In this document: positions 23,757 to 33,803 of the stretch, one piece after another
How positions within the stretch are numbered: the stretch's first letter is position 1
Layout of the letters: each line of letters opens with the position of its first letter
Source: Neopestalotiopsis rosae
Lineage: Eukaryota > Ascomycota > Sordariomycetes > Amphisphaeriales > Sporocadaceae
Assembly (NCBI GenBank): GCA_023078685.1
Contig: JALGAS010000006.1
Span: 3,348,001 to 3,412,000, forward strand
Direction of reading: 5' to 3'
Length of the DNA: 64,000 bases
The notes under the pieces: model-generated
Database searches by the model: none
What the model was told of the DNA's origin: nothing
The model's input: the letters and a program-made list of their open reading frames with translations, nothing else
Made by a program: the position numbers and the translations under genes

Positions 23757-24050
23757 TCAAGACTCAATTGTGATGTCCTCCTCGATCACTGGGTACGCGG
23801 CAGTGGAATCACGCTTGGATTCAATAGTGATATCCTCTTCAATGACGGGATAAGCAGCAGTTGAGTCGGGACTGCGCTTGGATTCAATGGTGATGTCCTC
23901 TTCAATGACAGGGTAGGCAGCAGTCGAGTCCGGGCTGCGCTTCGACTCAATCGTAATGTCTTCCTCGATGACGGGATATGCAGCGGTGGAGTCACGCTTG
24001 GACTCGATGGTGATGTCCTCTTCGATGACGGGGTACGCCGCAGTTGAGTC
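23757..24050 (-). repeat. Five tandem core-peptide repeats (57-63 bp units)
   Basis: Units on the minus strand: 24050-23994, 23993-23937, 23936-23874, 23873-23811 and 23810-23760 (then TGA). Unit lengths are 57, 57, 63, 63 and 51 nt. All five encode the same 17 residues. Third positions vary widely: units 1 and 2 differ at 12 of 19 codons, all synonymous. Units 3 and 4 share the extra Ser-Pro codons, suggesting they arose by a more recent duplication. Confidence 0.95.
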
Positions 24051-24122
24051 TCTGGCGCGCACAATGGGGCCAGCGGATGCGAGGCCGGCGACCATGGCAG
24101 CGAGGAACAGGGAGGTCTTCAT
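23757..24122 (-). CDS. Kex2-processed repeat precursor peptide (dikaritin-type RiPP precursor)
   Basis: Single exon, 121 residues. Order: signal peptide MKTSLFLAAMVAGLASA (cleavage likely before Gly18), a short spacer GPIVRAR, then five repeats each containing DSTAAYPVIEEDITIES. Repeats 1-4 end in Lys-Arg, the Kex2 protease site; repeat 5 ends at the stop codon without KR. Repeats 3 and 4 have an extra N-terminal Ser-Pro. This architecture (signal peptide, identical short cores, dibasic separators, next to UstYa genes) is that of fungal dikaritin precursors. The core holds one Tyr, followed by Pro-Val-Ile, a plausible site for an oxidative ether crosslink as in known dikaritins, and an acidic tail. 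Predicted products after Kex2 and carboxypeptidase trimming are 17-mers or shorter cyclic peptides. Alternative: an uncyclised pheromone-like secreted peptide. No database check was possible. Confidence 0.88.
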   Translation of the reverse strand: MKTSLFLAAMVAGLASAGPIVRARDSTAAYPVIEEDITIESKRDSTAAYPVIEEDITIESKRSPDSTAAYPVIEEDITIESKRSPDSTAAYPVIEEDITIESKRDSTAAYPVIEEDITIES

Positions 24123-25866
24123 GATGATTTACTTTGGTAGAACTTAACAGGAGGTAGACTGGGTCGAATGATCTATGACCAAGTTCGAAGTAGGAGAGGA
24201 GGACGCGGGAGAAGTGGTTTTCATGTATCGATTCGGGTCGTTGTATTGAGACGACTCGGTCTCCCAATCATTTTGCCGCTACCATAAGACATTGAAGCGA
24301 ATCTGCTTGACTCTCGTGAAAGGAGGATTCGTTGTCACCACTGGGCCCATAGCACCCTTGTCGTTACGCATTTCGAGTTTTTCCAGACCTTGGATTCACG
24401 ATAATGCCAGGATGGAGATGATCCAAAGTACTATACACCATTAATCAAGAACACAATGGATAAACGCCACATGCAAGGTATACTCGATCCCTCGAAGAAA
24501 AGATACACCCCAGGTTGGATATTGATCTGACACAAAATGGCGAATTATGCGCCCCGTCTTTACATGATCTCAACTAGGGTCATAGAGTCTGACGTGGACA
24601 GTCGTCCGTCTGGCACTAACACACTAACCTAATGTACGAGCCTTTTTAGGTTGCCGTGGTTCCGGGTAGAGTGATCACTATCGGATGTTGACGCATTTGC
24701 CGCAATATTCGTTGTGATGGTACCGTCGATCGCATGCGCGTGAGCAGTGAATATCAGGCAAATCTGTTGATAGCCCCCAAAATTCATCACACTTCAGGAT
24801 CATGTCAGAATCCTCCACGCGAAGCCAGTACGGCGTAGCAATATGCGAAGTGCTCCAAGAGAAACTGACCGAATCACGGGATCGCTCTGTAAGAGTTATA
24901 GTTGCTTATCACCAATAGTAACGGACGTTGCTTCCGATTGGTCCTCCATTAAATCTACTATACTGGATCAATAAGCCCAAAACCGGTCCACCGCAAGTTC
25001 CAGGAATCCTTAAATGAACCAGATCCTTCGGGTCCAACCCAAGGGCATGGTTATCGGTAACCAATCACCCGGGAGGAGACGTAACGTGATTGGGTTCCTG
25101 CTTGGTAGGATTTGGCAGGATGCTGCAGCCTGTCAGCGAACCCATGTCTACTGTACGCCAACCTCATTGACACGCGATTACGAATTTCTAGGGCTGAGCA
25201 AGGCATTGTGTTGTGCTCTTCTTGTTCCGATTAATAGCACGTGCTCATACCATCCTGCAGCTCTTGCATGGATCAGATAGGCCAGACTTAAGCCTGACTC
25301 GACTGTGCCTAGTCCTCCTTCTCATGTAAGCGAATGCCAACATTCATCAACACCTACATAGGACCGTAAGCACGGATTTCCGTGTTTCCAAAGCCTGGCC
25401 CTCGCTTCGATCTGACCAATTACATGCGTCGTAACAGCATCGTCATAGCCATTCAGGTTCGAATCGACTGGTGAGTGACCTCGGACCGGGAGAAGGATTG
25501 TATTGCTTGGGAAAAAAAAGCGAAAGGTCATCATCACGGTTTTGAGATAGGTGAAATGACCCCACACTTTTATTACCTACTTGAATCAGTATAATGGATT
25601 CCACCTTATTATGGAGTAGCCAAGACAATTGGTGCAGAAAACAAGCTCTTCGCTAGACTACGGGCTTACGCCAAACGGCCAAGGAGTTAGATCCGAGCCT
25701 GTCATACCAAGAATTCTATACTTCGTCCTAGCTTGGCGATTTGTTGTCTCGGCCATTCTGGAACACCTTTCAACACTACTCAGGTAAGATGATCCGCAAT
25801 TTCTGAAGGACGGTAGAATGCGTCCACGTCCAAGTAAACAGAGATACCTGACGGCCAAGGTCAGCA
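24123..25866. other. Intergenic, precursor promoter and oxidase 3' side
   Basis: 1.7 kb holding the promoter of the precursor (next to 24123) and the region downstream of the third oxidase gene. I looked for another signal-peptide/KR-repeat frame and saw none. No gene supported. Confidence 0.45.
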
Positions 25867-26629
25867 TCACTCATGGTTGGTGTCGAACACGACCCCAGAC
25901 ACGGTGCCGGTACCATATGTCGCCTTGCGGGCCCAGACCATGCCGCAGTGCTTGATGTGCTCTTCCGTGTCGGATCGGGGGTCCAGCGTCTTGCCGTTGA
26001 GTCGAAAGCGGTGCTCCTTGCGCCAGTAGAACAGGCAGTGGACCTCGTGCCAGCTGTAGTCCATGTGGAAGCGCTCGTTTGGGGTGTCTCCCAGCCATTG
26101 GATCTCTTCGACGGAGATTGGAATGGTGTGGTGAGTGTCCCTGTAGTATAGCCACTGCAAACGAACAATTAGTTACCAAACAAGTCAAGTTTGCTCTTGA
26201 TTGACTTACTGTGCCATTCGGACCGTCTCCTGATCGATCAAACTCAGCTGTCAGTTCGTCGTCTCGACAATGGTCTGGTAGCCAGGCAGCTGCCAGTGAG
26301 TCGTATTTGCATCCCATGGCGATTGCTTCGGTGGAAGTTGTCCCACAGTAGCAACCGCGACGGTCTGGCCCGAAAAGAATGCTGACTTGACTGAATACAT
26401 GAAGAGCAATGTTGATGAAGCCCCACAAGCAGAGGAAAGCGATCAGTGCGAACTTGAGAATTCCCAACCATGTCTTAGATCTGGATCGCAATGGCACATT
26501 GTGCACAGCGCCGTCGTATTCATCTTGGTCGTTGAGCTCAGTTGAGCCATTCTCAATTCTGCGTGAGACTCAGCATGCTGGAATCAAGTAGATGGTTGGG
26601 GTATAATACTTTCTGTAGTCCCCAAGCAT
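25867..26629 (-). CDS. UstYa-like oxidase, CG/GC subtype (paralogue 2)
   Basis: Three exons: a 20-nt first exon (26629-26610), 26558-26210 and 26154-25867, giving 218 residues. The tiny first exon is needed because the frame upstream of the second exon reaches a stop without an ATG; joining restores MLGDYRKIENGS. Seen: transmembrane helix (about 36-60), lumenal head with CYCGTTSTEAIAMGC and PDHC (Cys76, 78, 90, 104), DELTAEF, and HxxHC motifs HEVHC (159-163, followed by LFYWRKEHR) and HIKHC (189-193). The head and the C-LFYWRK context match paralogue 3 closely. Divergent from paralogue 3 across an 898-bp shared promoter, which suggests co-expression. Predicted peptide-modifying oxidase in the secretory membrane; reaction inferred. 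Confidence 0.85.
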
Positions 26630-27527
26630 ATTGCCTTCACGATGTGTGGGGTTTGAAATCAATACCAAGAGATTCGAGGTTGGAGGAGTGACCTGTGCTC
26701 TGTTCTGATTTTGGAAAGACTTGGCAAAGTTACAAGTCTTGTATGTGAAGGAGGTCAATGTTGAGGAATTGAACGCAAAGTCCTCAGCGAGAGGCAAAGG
26801 GAGGCGGGCATTTGAGAATCGCCAACCACATGGCTGCTCCATAACTTTGGACGAACAGTCCAGTATCGTACTCGGTCCATCATATCTCTGGGGAACACAT
26901 GCTTGCGGAAGAGTCGGATCATGTCCTCTGATTCACACCAAGCGCTCTCTGGCGACAATGAAAGCGGGGCAGTCTTCGATTGAGGATTTGGCTGTGCCAT
27001 TTTGGGACATATCGAGGACTTCACCGTTATGCTATATTTTCTAGGATACAAACCGGGGGCAGATAACCGGTTTTGTACACAGTGTTTGTCGTCACTGTGG
27101 CGCAATCGCCCCGACTCCATACATGATACCATGTGTAGTTCATCTTGGTCTGACACAACACACCCTACGCGCCTACGAATTTCCAGATGAATGGAAGTAG
27201 TTGGTTGGAAACCAGTCCAAGATGCTTGCAAGGCATAATGACGAAGGATCGCAACGTTGCATCCGATGCGATACTTCAACCATGAACTTTGGAGGCTTGA
27301 ACATTGGACTTGGGTCGAAGGCGAGGTAAGCAGAAGCTAGAGATAGTACCTTTGAAGGTAGTGATCTCCAGTCTTGTCTTGACCAAATTTACGAGGTCAA
27401 TGATTCACCCGATTTCTCAAGTCTTGTTGATCTCCCAGACTTCTCAGCTTGACCAATATTCTCGCAGTCTCAATTTCTCCAGACTTTGTGGGCAGAACTC
27501 AATATCATCTCAGCCTCTGATTCCAGA
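26630..27527. promoter_or_regulatory. Bidirectional promoter of two oxidase genes
   Basis: 898 bp separating divergent start codons at 26629 (minus) and 27528 (plus). The part near the plus-strand gene is a CT-rich leader with TTGACCAA occurring twice (near 27378 and 27449). No gene seen. Co-regulation is inferred from layout only. Confidence 0.4.
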
Positions 27528-28315
27528 ATGGCGTCTTGGTCAAAATACTCTGAGCTCAAAGACGAGCACTCTGATGAGCGAGAGTTTGACAATGGCAGCC
27601 AGGAAGAGCTTCTTACCCCCAAGCCTAAGAGAAGGCGAACTTTCAATCTCAAGACCACTCTTGTATTTCTTGGTGGAGTTGCTGTTGGTGTGACTATCTT
27701 AGTTGCGACCATGCCTTCCTCGCTGTTTGCAAAGAAACTGCCAACGCCTTCGCGAGACGGCTATTATGTCACCAAGATCGTTGATGGAGCTGTCATCGAG
27801 GGTACTCAGTGCGGTAAGTGGTAGATCTCCACCTACAATTTGAGGAAGCAAGAAGCTAACATCACTCAAAAGGCGACTCGTGGCAAGAGGCCAAAGCTCT
27901 CGGTTGTATCTACGACGTGATTGCATCACGCTGGTACGCTCCCGAGTGCTTTGATCAAGAGTCGTTTGACGCCATGAAGCAGGAGCCCGGCACGAACTAC
28001 ACATGGTACTCAGACAAGGAGCACACTATGCAGGTGCCCACCGAGATTGGCGAGCGCGGAGAGTTTGAGCTCCTCTATCCCCTCAAGAACTTCCACAAGA
28101 TTCACTGCCTCTACCTCTGGCGCAAGATGCACCACGCCCTCCTCAACAATCTGCCCTTGGACGATGACCTCATGGAGGAAGATCATACTATACACTGTAC
28201 CAAGAACCTCCTGACCTGGCCCGATCCAACCGTTAAGGAGGTCGCTTCCATCGCTCATGCAGGACGACCATTTTGCCGCCGGAACCCTCTGGGAGTAATG
28301 CCCTATATCAAATAG
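27528..28315 (+). CDS. UstYa-like oxidase, CG/GC subtype (paralogue 3)
   Basis: Two exons (27528-27813 and 27873-28315), 242 residues. Seen: charged N-terminus, basic cluster KPKRRR before one transmembrane helix (about 42-62), lumenal head with QCGDSWQEAKALGC and PECFD (Cys95, 107, 121), then HKIHC (170-174, followed by LYLWRKMHH) and HTIHC (200-204). The intron sits inside the CG codon pair. Together with the genes at 22582 and 25867 it forms a three-member paralogous set around the precursor. Family knowledge: in dikaritin pathways two or more UstY proteins act together in cyclisation. A longer upstream frame exists but this ATG gives the normal topology. Confidence 0.87.
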
Positions 28316-29294
28316 ACGAGATTCTCGGCGTCTGGTTCTGAAGGCAATTTACTTCTTAGATAATACCAGCCTGCTCTCCTTATGAACAGTCGTGGTATCC
28401 AATAGTAGGAGGGATCGAGTCTGGGCTTTGGTTCTTAGATGTCAATTGTGCAATTCCTTCAAAAGCACTCACTAGTCTACTTAGCTGAACAGATTAAAAA
28501 AAAAAAGAGTTTTATTAATATTGCTCGGATTCGTCTATCAACCTACAGCTTGGGTTTTTTTCCGCTGAGGTGCATGATGAGAGGCAGTCGAGATTCACGG
28601 GCAGTGGCCAGGTACACATCGGAGACCTACGATATACCGAAGTTGAATGGTGCCACCCAATTGCATTCAGCCAGAATCCTACAACCCATTGATACATCAA
28701 TTCTCTGTTCGTGATTGTAATGCAAAATTGCTATTCGCCAAGTCCCATGACTGCCCCCAATATGACAGGCAAGGTCTCTGTTGGCGGTTTGCTCGGACCG
28801 AGACGGCCTATTTTGAGCGCACAGCCTATAGACGTTCGTATTATTGTACTATGCGTCATGCAGCAATGCCTGCTCTGCAGCAGTATCCGGTAGCATGGAG
28901 GTGGAAAACGGGGTGGAATATAGTGGATTCCAGCGATAAGCCAGCCCCTGCGTGATCCTTCTAACGTTAAGCGACGGTCGCTAGCTCCATGACAAAGTAG
29001 CGTCCATGGCGTACCAGACAGGCCTACAGCGAGCTGTGTACCAGACATGCCTCATCAGCGTCGCTTCAAGTCCGACTATCCTGTGCCTCGTACCTGCATG
29101 TAGGATGCAAGTTCTGATATTTATCGGAATGCCTTGTAACGCTGGATATGGGGTCCCAACGAAGTCCCCTCACCCGTTATCTCTCCCGTCCGCTCTAATT
29201 TAGCGAGTCGCTACGGGAGCTGTGTAGCGACCTGAAGCTACAGGCTCATCTTTTCCAACTTGGAGTCCAAGCAGTCTGCTCTTCCAGGCGCGAG
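28316..29294. other. Intergenic, no gene seen
   Basis: About 1 kb between the last oxidase gene and the transporter gene in the same direction. Contains an A-rich run near 28497. No supported gene. Confidence 0.45.
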
Positions 29295-30979
29295 ATGGAC
29301 GCAATGAATCGACACGACCGTTGGTATGACCCTATCCTTTCGACCATTGGGCTAGGAGGGCAAGTGGAATTTTCTTTCTTTCTGTCCTCTTCCTAAATTA
29401 TGTCGAGAACTATCGAGCATCTGACCGTCATTGAATAGAACACAAGTCGTGTTTTCGCTGTTCGCGGGCCAGGCCGTAGTAAGTTTATTCTGGGAGTCTT
29501 CTCTCACAAGGAATCCATAATGAACCCGTTATTATCCAGCTGCATCTCAAAACCTTTGGCCTGAACCCTTTGGAGATCGCGATCACACTACTCTTCGGCC
29601 CAATATGCGGTGCCGTCTTCCCTCCGTATTTTGGCTCCTGGAGCGACCGCTGCCACTCATCGTGGGGTAGACGGCGGCCGTTCATCATCTGGGGCACCGC
29701 AGCCATGAGTCTTGCTATGCTATCGCTGGCTTGGGCAGACTCTATCACCGGGGCTCTACTGCCGTCCACCACAGCGCCCGAGGTCGCCAGGACGGTTCTG
29801 GTGCTTCTATCCATGTTCTTTACGTTGGCCGTCTTTGTTGCCGTGCAGGCGGTTCAGGTCGGCCTCCGCGCGCTGCTCACCGATGACTCTACGGCGAATA
29901 CGTGGGCCAGTCGCCATATAACCTTCTCGGGATTTCTGGCCTATTTTGCAGCATATCTGGATCCTTTGAAAATAGGCGACAGCAATACCGGTAGCACTGT
30001 TTTCGCCCGCACTAGCGTTTTTACGACGATATACTTGACCACTACAATTCTGATCACTTGTCTGTATGCTCTCGATCCGGAGTTCAAGACACTAGACAAC
30101 CCGAGAAAACAGCGTGTCGCGAATACCAGGTTGTTACGACGTGTCTTACTTGGATCCTCCAGCCAAATCAGGACCATATATCTGGTCCAGTTCTTTTCAT
30201 GGCTCGGATGGTTTCCTCTACTGTTTTATACAGTGCCGTAAGTTGCACGATTAATATCCTCAACTGTCATGGAAAAAATGACTGACCTACGTGGTTTAGA
30301 TATTTGAACAGTTTGAGTAAGTATCTCTTTTTTTTTCGAATGAGCCACAGCATGCCCTGATACGTATAATTTAGATAAAATGCGGGAGCAGGCTGATGGG
30401 AATCTGGGCGCACTCACGCCTCTTCTGTACTCTACGGTCTCAATATTCGTCACATTTTGGTGGACCAGCCAGTCATCCGATGATGGCGCCTCCCTTAGAA
30501 TCAGTGATGATCTGGCGCTGACCGACAGACACATTTGGATTGGATCAAATTGCATCTTTGGGGGTTCGATGCTCGGGACCTTTTTCGTCACGTCTTCCTT
30601 GGGCAATGTACTGCTATTCAGCATGGTAGGTATTAGCTGGGCAGTCTCGGCTCGTACGCCCTACTCTCTACTTGGCGAAGAGTTGTCGCGCAAATCATCA
30701 CCCTGGAATGACGACGAAGCGTCCGATCACCAGGGCCTGATTTATGGGCTGAATAATCTGGCTATCTGTCTTCCACAGATACTGATAATGGTTTTAATGG
30801 GATTGGCATGGCTACTCGTTCCGACTAGTGACAATAATACCATTTCTGGTGTGGTGTGGTTCCTCCGGCTGGGTGGCCTAAGTGCTTTCGCTGCGGCTTA
30901 CTTTGCGACGAAACTGAACAAACGGCTTGTCACTGGCGAAAAGGATTTCGCCCTTTCGACTCTAGAAAATATTGAATAA
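29295..30979 (+). CDS. SLC45/sucrose-type (GPH-like) MFS transporter
   Basis: Five exons (29295-29359, 29439-29478, 29540-30237, 30300-30316, 30375-30979) give 474 residues; one exon is 17 nt. The first intron starts with GCAAGT, a GC-AG intron supported by exact frame continuity into GLGGTQVVFSLFAGQAV. Seen: 12 hydrophobic segments, GSWSDRCHSSWGRRRPF between helices 2 and 3, QFFSWLGWFPLLFYTV, WAVSARTPYSLLGEEL and GLIYGLNNLAICLPQ, all hallmarks of the sucrose/maltose proton symporter group. Most relatives import glucosides. Located 1 kb downstream of the oxidase set in the same direction, it could serve the peptide cluster or be an unrelated sugar carrier; sequence alone favours a sugar substrate. 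Confidence 0.87.
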
Positions 30980-31178
30980 AATTGGCGAGAAACTTTGAGC
31001 CCAAATCTGGCAGCATGGCACCGTCTTAAAGCTTCAATAGAGTATGGATATGCGTGATTTTGACATAAATGATTATCTCAAATGAGACGTTGAATAGATA
31101 CGAAACTGAGACAAATCTTCCCTAGCTATCAACGACGATGCATACACCACCAGCTTCTACCTGTGGCTCATTCATGCC

Positions 31179-31670
31179 TCAAGGACGGTGCCACGGCTCA
31201 AGGTAATCCGCCTTGCCAAGCGGAACCCCCTTCATGCGGAGGATGGCGTACACCATGTTGAGGTGAAAGTAGATGTTGGGCACGCCAAAGCCTAGGATAA
31301 ACTGCTTGCCCGACAGCTTTCCGGCGGGCAGGGAAATAAAGGTCTCCTCTTTACCGGCAAACGCCGCAGCGTCCAGCCCCTGCAGCATGGCGAGGCACTC
31401 GTCGGCGCGCTTGATGAGCTCGTCCATGGTCGTTTCCGTATCCTCCCACGCCTGGACCTCGGATTCGAGAAGCCGCGAGAGCGATCGCGTGACCGTTTTG
31501 GTGACAGATTGCACGTGGAAGGCCAAAGGTTTCATATCCTCGATGAGGGTTGCCGAGGGGAATGTGACGGCGTCCGGTTGTAGCGCCGCCTTTTTGAGAA
31601 TGTTGGTGAGCACCGTAAGAGCCCCAATATAGTGATGGGCGCTGATGTCGTAGATGCTAATATCCGTCAT
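31179..31670 (-). CDS. DUF1993 family protein
   Basis: Single exon, 163 residues, start ATG at 31670 preceded by a clean leader. Seen: N-terminal ISIYDISAHHYIGALTVLTNIL, a central LIEDMKPLAFHVQSVT and the C-terminal KQFILGFGVPNIYFHLNMVYAILR, the ordered conserved blocks of DUF1993, a helical bundle related to the DinB/YfiT fold. The family is common in fungi and bacteria, and its function is unknown. Convergent with the transporter (199 bp apart). No signal peptide or membrane segment, so cytosolic. Confidence 0.85.
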   Translation of the reverse strand: MTDISIYDISAHHYIGALTVLTNILKKAALQPDAVTFPSATLIEDMKPLAFHVQSVTKTVTRSLSRLLESEVQAWEDTETTMDELIKRADECLAMLQGLDAAAFAGKEETFISLPAGKLSGKQFILGFGVPNIYFHLNMVYAILRMKGVPLGKADYLEPWHRP

Positions 31671-32677
31671 GGTGGATGAAAGTAGAGGGAGGGAGAAAAA
31701 AGCCGGAATGTTACTGCTTTGGGAAATGGGTGTTCAGGAGAAGGTGGAAAGGTTTATGGTTCCAAGTTATATGGTCTTTGGTGGAAAGACTTGGAATGGC
31801 TTGCGGATGGCGCTGTGTGCCTAGCTTATACAACAGCCAAGCTTGAGGAAATGCGCAGGACATTTTATACTTGACTGTATACACCCCCGAGCCAGAACTT
31901 CCTACAGGGTGCCACACAGAAACCCGTGGGGTATTTTTGGCCAGGTAGCATTTGCAGCGGGGTTATCCTAGCACTATAGTATGCACTCTTCCAGCAGCTG
32001 CATTGGCAAAGGCCAGCTTGGGCTGCCAGGCACTTTGCATCCTTGCTCGCTTCGGGGCCGTCCGTGGCTGAAATTGATGATTTTGCTCAAGATGTCTGTT
32101 TTGATTGAACACCAACGAATACCTAACTTCTGGTAATGTCTCGCTTTCATCGCTCTCAGCGACTGTCACAAGTCACGATGGTGCAAGGCTCACATATCGA
32201 GCAATGATATACTCAGTCACTATTTTCTCCTCCAAGACAAGCTCTGTGAGGGAATGGAGACACGCGATGGTAGTAGTCATTTCAGGCAAAAATAAGCACC
32301 CCTAGATGTTTTTAAATTCCTTTTCTAATTTCTTATTTTTGCGGTCGCTGCAAATGGTTTGGAAGTTTACTCTACTGCTTGATCGTCATGTGGCTTTCCT
32401 TTCACCTTCGTATTCTTTATGCCCAGGTTTTATTGTTGTTCGATGTAGTTACAGTGATTGTCCAGCCACATAAGTATTTGAGGGCAGAAATCAATTTTTA
32501 TTAGACGTCATTCACTTCGGCGTCTGCCATTCAACTCTTGCGACTTTGTCAAAGATTATCGGTGTTTATAGTATCGAGGACAAATAAGCAGTAGAATCAT
32601 CATAAGGGTGCGAAGCTTCTATTCGATATGCATACCTTTTCGAAGAGGCCACTACCGCTACTCAGCAAAGCGCAACA
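31671..32677. other. Intergenic, no intact gene
   Basis: About 1 kb. May include lost upstream exons of the LysM remnant that follows (an ATG near 32352 opens MVWKFTLLL), but no splice path convinced me. Confidence 0.35.
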
Positions 32678-32679
32678 GG

Positions 32680-32959
32680 CATGCAAGCAACAGCAACGGC
32701 CAGCTACGATTTCTTATATACGAGACAAGACAGTGATAGCTGCACAAGTATTGCAGTCGCTCAAAATACCTCCACTTATAAGATTGTCTATAAGAAGAAC
32801 TTGCAAATCGACTGTGAAGCTCTTCCAAGTGCCGGAGAAACTATCTGCTTGCCCAAGACATGCGCAACTCATTTTCTTGCTCGTTCAGACACGTACTACG
32901 GTATTGATCAAGATATACGGCACACAGCTGGCGATATAGAACACCAATGTAAACGATGA
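32680..32959 (+). pseudogene. LysM-domain fragment, probably a broken gene
   Basis: A frame entering around 32680 reads SYDFLYTRQDSDSCTSIAVA, then NTSTYKIVYKKNL and CEALPSAGETICLPKTC, the full pattern of a fungal LysM (chitin/GlcNAc-binding) domain with its four cysteines, followed by a truncated start of a second repeat (DTYYGI). LysM proteins are secreted and bind chitin. Here no signal peptide or upstream exon is attached and the frame ends soon after, so this is either a relic or an internal exon of a gene I could not resolve. Confidence 0.5.
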
Positions 32960-33803
32960 ATGCAGATACCTCGAGAAATGGCGAGGCTGGCATCCATGCG
33001 TCCGGTATGTAACAACTCATCATTTGGCGGGCGACGCATTGTTGGCTATACTGAAGGCCTTTGTGAGGGTACTCAGTGATCATGCCAGCAATCGACACGG
33101 CTACAGCAACGCCGATAAGTTCCGGACCGAAGCCCGGGACGGGCTCGAACGATAATTGCTCGAAGTGGCACGAGGTGAATGGCGAGCCCGTGAAAAGCTG
33201 TGACTCCACAGTGTACTGACCATTTGCGTAGATTACTGATGGAGACACGTGCCGAGGCGCTTGACATACCAGGCGTAAAAGGAGAAGAAATAGAGATTAT
33301 ATGATGAAAATGCAATCTGGTAACTAGGAGAATAAAAAAAAAAAAACAATTGTAGTTTCGACGGTCAGATCTGCGAACCAGTCTATGGTCATGGTAATTG
33401 TGAGAAAATCTGACGGCAGCCCGAATTTAAAGATGTAGTGCTTGCGATACGATCCGTGATGGTATAGGCCCCAGGCGTTGCATAAGCATAAATCAGGGAG
33501 CTACAGCTAGATGTCAATGATGCAACCTTCGAGGCGCGATCTTTGTCGTAGGCTACAGAAGCCTCGAGCTGCTTGCTTAGCATCCCAGGTAGAGTTGACC
33601 CGTGTGATCGAGAGGAATGGAGCGAGGAATTAAACACTGGACGTGAAGAGAATCGACCGTATGGTTCCAAAGTATTGCAATTGTGACAGTAGGAAATTTC
33701 CTTCGGCATGTATATTTAGAACGCCCGTATACATATATATATATATTAAAGCATCACAAGTAGACTCAACGAGGATTCGCAATCGTTCTGCTATACGAGT
33801 GAG
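32960..33803. other. Unresolved region with two minus-strand frames
   Basis: Minus-strand frames at 33248-32841 (135 residues, with SPSVIYANGQYTVESQLF and a hydrophobic ELIGVAVAVSIAGMI) and 33709-33389 (106 residues) look protein-like but could not be joined by good splice sites. They may be relics of a secreted or membrane protein gene. A poly-A run (33336-33350) and a short TA repeat (about 33733-33746) are also present. Confidence 0.25.

Noticed and set aside
23786..24064. Alternative minus-strand frame across the precursor repeats
   Set aside because: Shifted frame of the repeat array; it lacks a signal peptide and the KR-core pattern.
23757..24122. Repeat protein as a mating pheromone precursor
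   Set aside because: Alpha-factor-type pheromones are usually Trp/Gln-rich 9-13-mers; this core is acidic and sits among UstYa-type genes. Kept only as a minor alternative.
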